A stretch of 64,000 nucleotides of DNA from assembly GCA_016715195.1 (NCBI GenBank), contig JADKBB010000003.1, positions 122,777-186,776 of the forward strand, read 5' to 3'. Under the pieces are notes generated by a model. It saw only the letters and a list, made by a program, of their open reading frames with translations. It did no database searches and was not told where the DNA came from. The DNA is from Candidatus Villigracilis proximus. Its GTDB lineage: Bacteria; Chloroflexota; Anaerolineae; Anaerolineales; Villigracilaceae. Of this stretch, positions 61,179-64,000 are shown in pieces; positions within the stretch are counted from its first letter, which is position 1, and each line of letters begins with the position of its first letter. Made by a program: the position numbers and the translations under genes.

Positions 61179-61217
61179 AAAGAAGGATTGCGAGATTTCT
61201 TCTCACGATCCTTCTTT
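61179..61217. terminator. Hairpin at the junction of SLH gene and RHS fragment
   Basis: AAAGAAGGATTGCGAGA / TCTCACGATCCTTCTTT imperfect 17-bp stem. It lies 31 nt beyond the SLH gene stop, and the RHS frame begins inside it. Confidence 0.5.
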
Positions 61218-61247
61218 ATTTATTAATAAATTATTATTCGTTTCAAG

Positions 61248-63296
61248 CTAAGGCAAATTAAACGCCTTCACCAAAAAGACCGCCATTTGCGCACGAGTGA
61301 CCGAGTCATCGGGACAGTAGTTTCCATTGCCACATCCTGAAGTGACTCCCTCAACAGCTAGCTGTTCGATCCATTTATCTGACCAGTAGTTCACTGGCAC
61401 ATCAGTAAAGACCCAGATGCATTGGGAAGAGTAGATGATCCATATTTGGCTTTCAAAAAGGAAGATGGCCATCTGCGCCCGGGTGACTGCTGATCTGGGG
61501 CAGTAATTCCTCACCACCACAGCCACTGGTGATACCTTCAGCCGCGAGTGTTCGATCCCAGGCACGCCCAATAATCCACAGCTACATCGCCAAAACCGGT
61601 AGTGATTCCCACAGCAGGCGGGATGTAGGATGAGCCATGCATACCCTTCAATAGGAAGACCGCCATTTGCGCGCGGGTGACTGTGGCATCAGGACAATAG
61701 ATACCAACACCACAGCCGCCGGTGATGCCGGCGTGATACAAACGCTCAATGTAGTTATTTGCCCAATAAGTTAATGGTACATCGGTAAAAATATGCGATT
61801 TTGTTTTAGAGATGAAAATATCAGTACTACCTGTACTGACCATGTTATATATACTTGTACCAGGATCAAAATCAACCACAACTGAAAACTCCCCGGTTGT
61901 ATAAATATTGTCATTAAAATCTAAAGCAATACTTCTGCCAATATCATCGTTTTCTCCACCCATCGCCTCTGCCCAAATAAAATCTCCATTTTTATCTAGT
62001 TTGGAAATAAAGATATCACTATAATTAATATCATGACTGACAAGATTAGACGTACCTATACCGGGTCAAAATCAACATAATGTGAAAATACACCTGTTGT
62101 AAAAATATTGCCTTTGAGTAAACTCTAATACCAAAGCCTTCATCAGCATATATCCCGCCCAAGTTTTTTGCAAAAATAAAGCGACCATCATTACCCAGCT
62201 TGGAAATGAAGATATCACTGTAGCCATTACTTGTCAGAGTGAATGTATTTGCACTGGGATCGAAGTCAACGACATCTCTAAAGTAGCCCGTAGTATAGAT
62301 GTTACCATCTGTATCTAAAGTAATATCACGTACCCAATCTCCATCTGTTCCACTCCATGCTTTTGCCCACACAAAACTGCCGTCACTATTTAGTTTAAGA
62401 ATATAAATATCCGTGGCAAGGAGGATGAGAATAAGATTCAATGTATCTGGTCCCGGGTCAAAGTCAGTAGTGCCAAGAAATATTCCGGTTGTATAAATCT
62501 CTCCATTTGAATTTACAGCGATAAGCATTGCCGTAATTATATATTCCGGAATTTATACTTTTTGCCCAGACAAAATTACCATTGTTATCCAGCTTTGAGA
62601 CAAACGTCTTGTAGGTTCCTGAGTTGGGCAAAATAAATATATCGGGGCCTGGGTCAAAATCGGCATCCATGCCGCCAAACAAACCTGTTGTATAAACATT
62701 ACCATTTAAGTCTACAGCAATACTATTGCCGCGTTCAAATTCCGTTCCACCCATATCTTTTGCCCAGACAAAATTCCCATTGCCATCAAACTTGGCGACA
62801 AAGATGCCCCCATTGCCAGTCAGGTTAAATACATCTTCACCAGATCAAACATGCGCGTTACGCCGCTAATCGCTCCGGTTATAAAACATTGACGATTCGA
62901 ATCTACTGCGATACCATTTCCTTCACTCATATTTAATGCAGACCCCATATTCTTTTCCCAGATAAATTTTCCGTCGCTATCCAGTTTAGAGAGGAATATA
63001 TCTGCAGTTCCTACGGAGGTTAAGTTGGAAGTACCTGGGCCGGGATTAAAATCAGCTGTATAAGAAAAAGCCCCCGTTGTATAAACATTGCCGTTTGAGT
63101 CAACTGCAATATCTTTACCATAGTCAAAAGCTGTTCCACCCATGCGTTTTGCCCAAAAGAAATCTCTGCTTTCATAAAGCGGGCTACCTAAAGATTCTGC
63201 TTCTACAGCAGAAAGAGTAAAGCCTGTGCTGATGACTATAAACAACAAAATAAAAAATGTAAAAATATTGAGAATGGGTTTTGAATAGGTTTTCAT
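61248..63296 (-). pseudogene. SBBP-repeat beta-propeller protein with C-terminal SLH motifs, multiply frameshifted
   Basis: Start ATG 63296 with SD GGAGATA and a signal peptide (ILNIFTFFILLFIVISTGFTLS). Repeats of about 48 residues follow: FFWAKRMGGTAFDYGKDIAVDSNGNVYTTGAF, FVWAKDMGGTEFERGNSIAVD, FVWAKAWSGTDGDWVRDITLD (SBBP-type), then SLH motifs (FTDVPLTYWANNYIERLYHAG, FTDVPVNYWSDKWIEQLAVEG, TRAQMAVFLVKAFNLP-stop). The frame changes at about 62830, 62520, 62060, 61970, 61560 and 61440, so it is split into five or more ORFs. A full gene would encode a secreted wall-attached propeller of about 680 residues. Confidence 0.75.
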
Positions 63297-63342
63297 GAAA
63301 CATATCTCCGTATATAAATCTGCTCAATTACCGCAGTATTCA

Positions 63343-64000
63343 TTAAGGCAAATTGAAACGGTTTTACCAAAAACACCACATTTGCGCACGTGTGACCGAA
63401 CCATCAGGACAGTAATGCCCAATACTACAACCACCTGTAATTCCTTCAACAGCAAGCTGTTTGATCCATTTATCTGCCCAATACCCAACTGGTACGTCAC
63501 TAAAAACACCTGAGGCATTAGGAGGTGAATAGGACAATCCATGTTTGGCTTTCAAAAGGAAGATGGCCATCTGCGCCCGGGTGACGGTTGAGTCAGACAG
63601 TAGTTCCCACTATCGCATCCGCTGGTAATGCCTTCAGCCGCGAGTTGTTTGATCCATGCGGCGCCTGTGTAATCGACTGCCACATCACCGAATCCAGCAT
63701 TGCTGTTTACAGCCGGCGGTGTATAAGAAGAACCATGGATACCTTTTAATAAGAAGACCGCCATCTGTGCGCGAGTCACCGAGTCACTTGGACAATAAAT
63801 ACCATTACCACACCCGCCTGTAATACCAGCACTGGCAAGACGTTCAACATACTCGTTTGCCCAGTAACTAATTGGAACATCAGAAAAGATTGGAATAGCC
63901 GTGGAAATGCTATAAATATAGGCTGCACCAGAAAGACTGTGTGTACTTAATGAATTATTCGTCTCATCCCCGTCTACTCCAGTAGCGTTACTGTCCTCCC
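63343..64000 (-). pseudogene. FG-GAP/SLH surface protein, frameshifted, 5' part outside window
   Basis: Right-edge frame reads NATGVDGDETNNSLSTHSLSGAAYIYSIS (FG-GAP/integrin-alpha-like end), then three SLH motifs: FSDVPISYWANEYVERLASAG, FGDVAVDYTGAAWIKQLAAEG and FSDVPVGYWADKWIKQLAVEG, each with a TRAQM segment. Single-base breaks occur at about 63593 (NYC-LTQP instead of NYCPDS) and about 63388 (AQM-WCFW instead of AQMxVFLVK). The restored end would stop near 63343. It directly precedes the SBBP/SLH gene. Confidence 0.7.

Overview
The window reads as chromosomal DNA of a Chloroflexota bacterium, most likely class Anaerolineae. Supporting signs are roughly 50 % GC, surface proteins ending in S-layer homology (SLH) motifs of the FxDVPxxYWAxxYIExLxxxGxTxGC type, many small Thr/Pro-rich lipoproteins, an SCO1664/DUF3090 pair, a B12-dependent acyl-CoA mutase with a PduO-type adenosyltransferase, and an orphan dipeptide-type ABC transporter. 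No rRNA, tRNA, CRISPR array, phage or transposase gene was recognised.

Layout. 1-2844: a secreted zincin-like protein with CARDB, PPC-like, Ig-like and SLH parts, running off the left edge. 3106-9884 (minus): subtilase, frameshifted GT39-like membrane protein, WecA/TagO-like transferase, cysteine-desulfurase-like enzyme. 9959-16056 (mostly plus): UspA, MobA (minus), AmmeMemoRadiSam radical SAM enzyme, then an ABC importer whose substrate-binding protein looks circularly permuted, followed by two permeases and no ATPase. 16231-20507: rhomboid, guanylate kinase, FmdB zinc ribbon, MFS, HAD, and a zinc ribbon with a Lys/Ala tail. 20585-23812 (minus): four consecutive GNAT genes, one small co-translated protein, and a 5' region built as promoter, strong Shine-Dalgarno, 27-codon ORF, two tandem terminators, then the first GNAT gene. 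This is the architecture of ribosome-mediated attenuation. 23910-34988: two degenerate response regulators, a BMP-like lipoprotein, Hsp20, an M23 peptidase fused in frame to a short-chain dehydrogenase, DinB, another GNAT, a stand-alone formyltransferase, an endonuclease IV-like protein, DgkA-YbeY-PgpH, YqeY and a Het-C-like protein. 35048-43385: PduO adenosyltransferase, DUF554, a beta-helix surface protein, two tandem phosphodiesterase-type lipoproteins, urocanate hydratase. 43455-47881: three paralogous lipoproteins plus a decayed fourth, an Rrf2 regulator and an adhesin-fold lipoprotein. 48054-53905: RadA, homoserine dehydrogenase, the SCO1664/DUF3090 pair, acyl-CoA mutase large subunit. 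53999-59010: frameshifted GPH-type symporter, RNase H-like/TPR protein, and a STAS - ferric-reductase - STAS cluster. 59077-64000 (minus): RHS tip fragments around a membrane-anchored propeller gene, then two broken SLH proteins.

Two points apply across the window. First, at least eight genes have a TATAAT or TAAAAT hexamer ending exactly 6-7 nt before the ATG and no Shine-Dalgarno, so leaderless transcription seems common here. Second, several genes are broken by single-base indels, often in homopolymers (5631, about 12482, 54053, 54617, and many in 61-64 kb). Sequencing error is a serious alternative to real pseudogenes.
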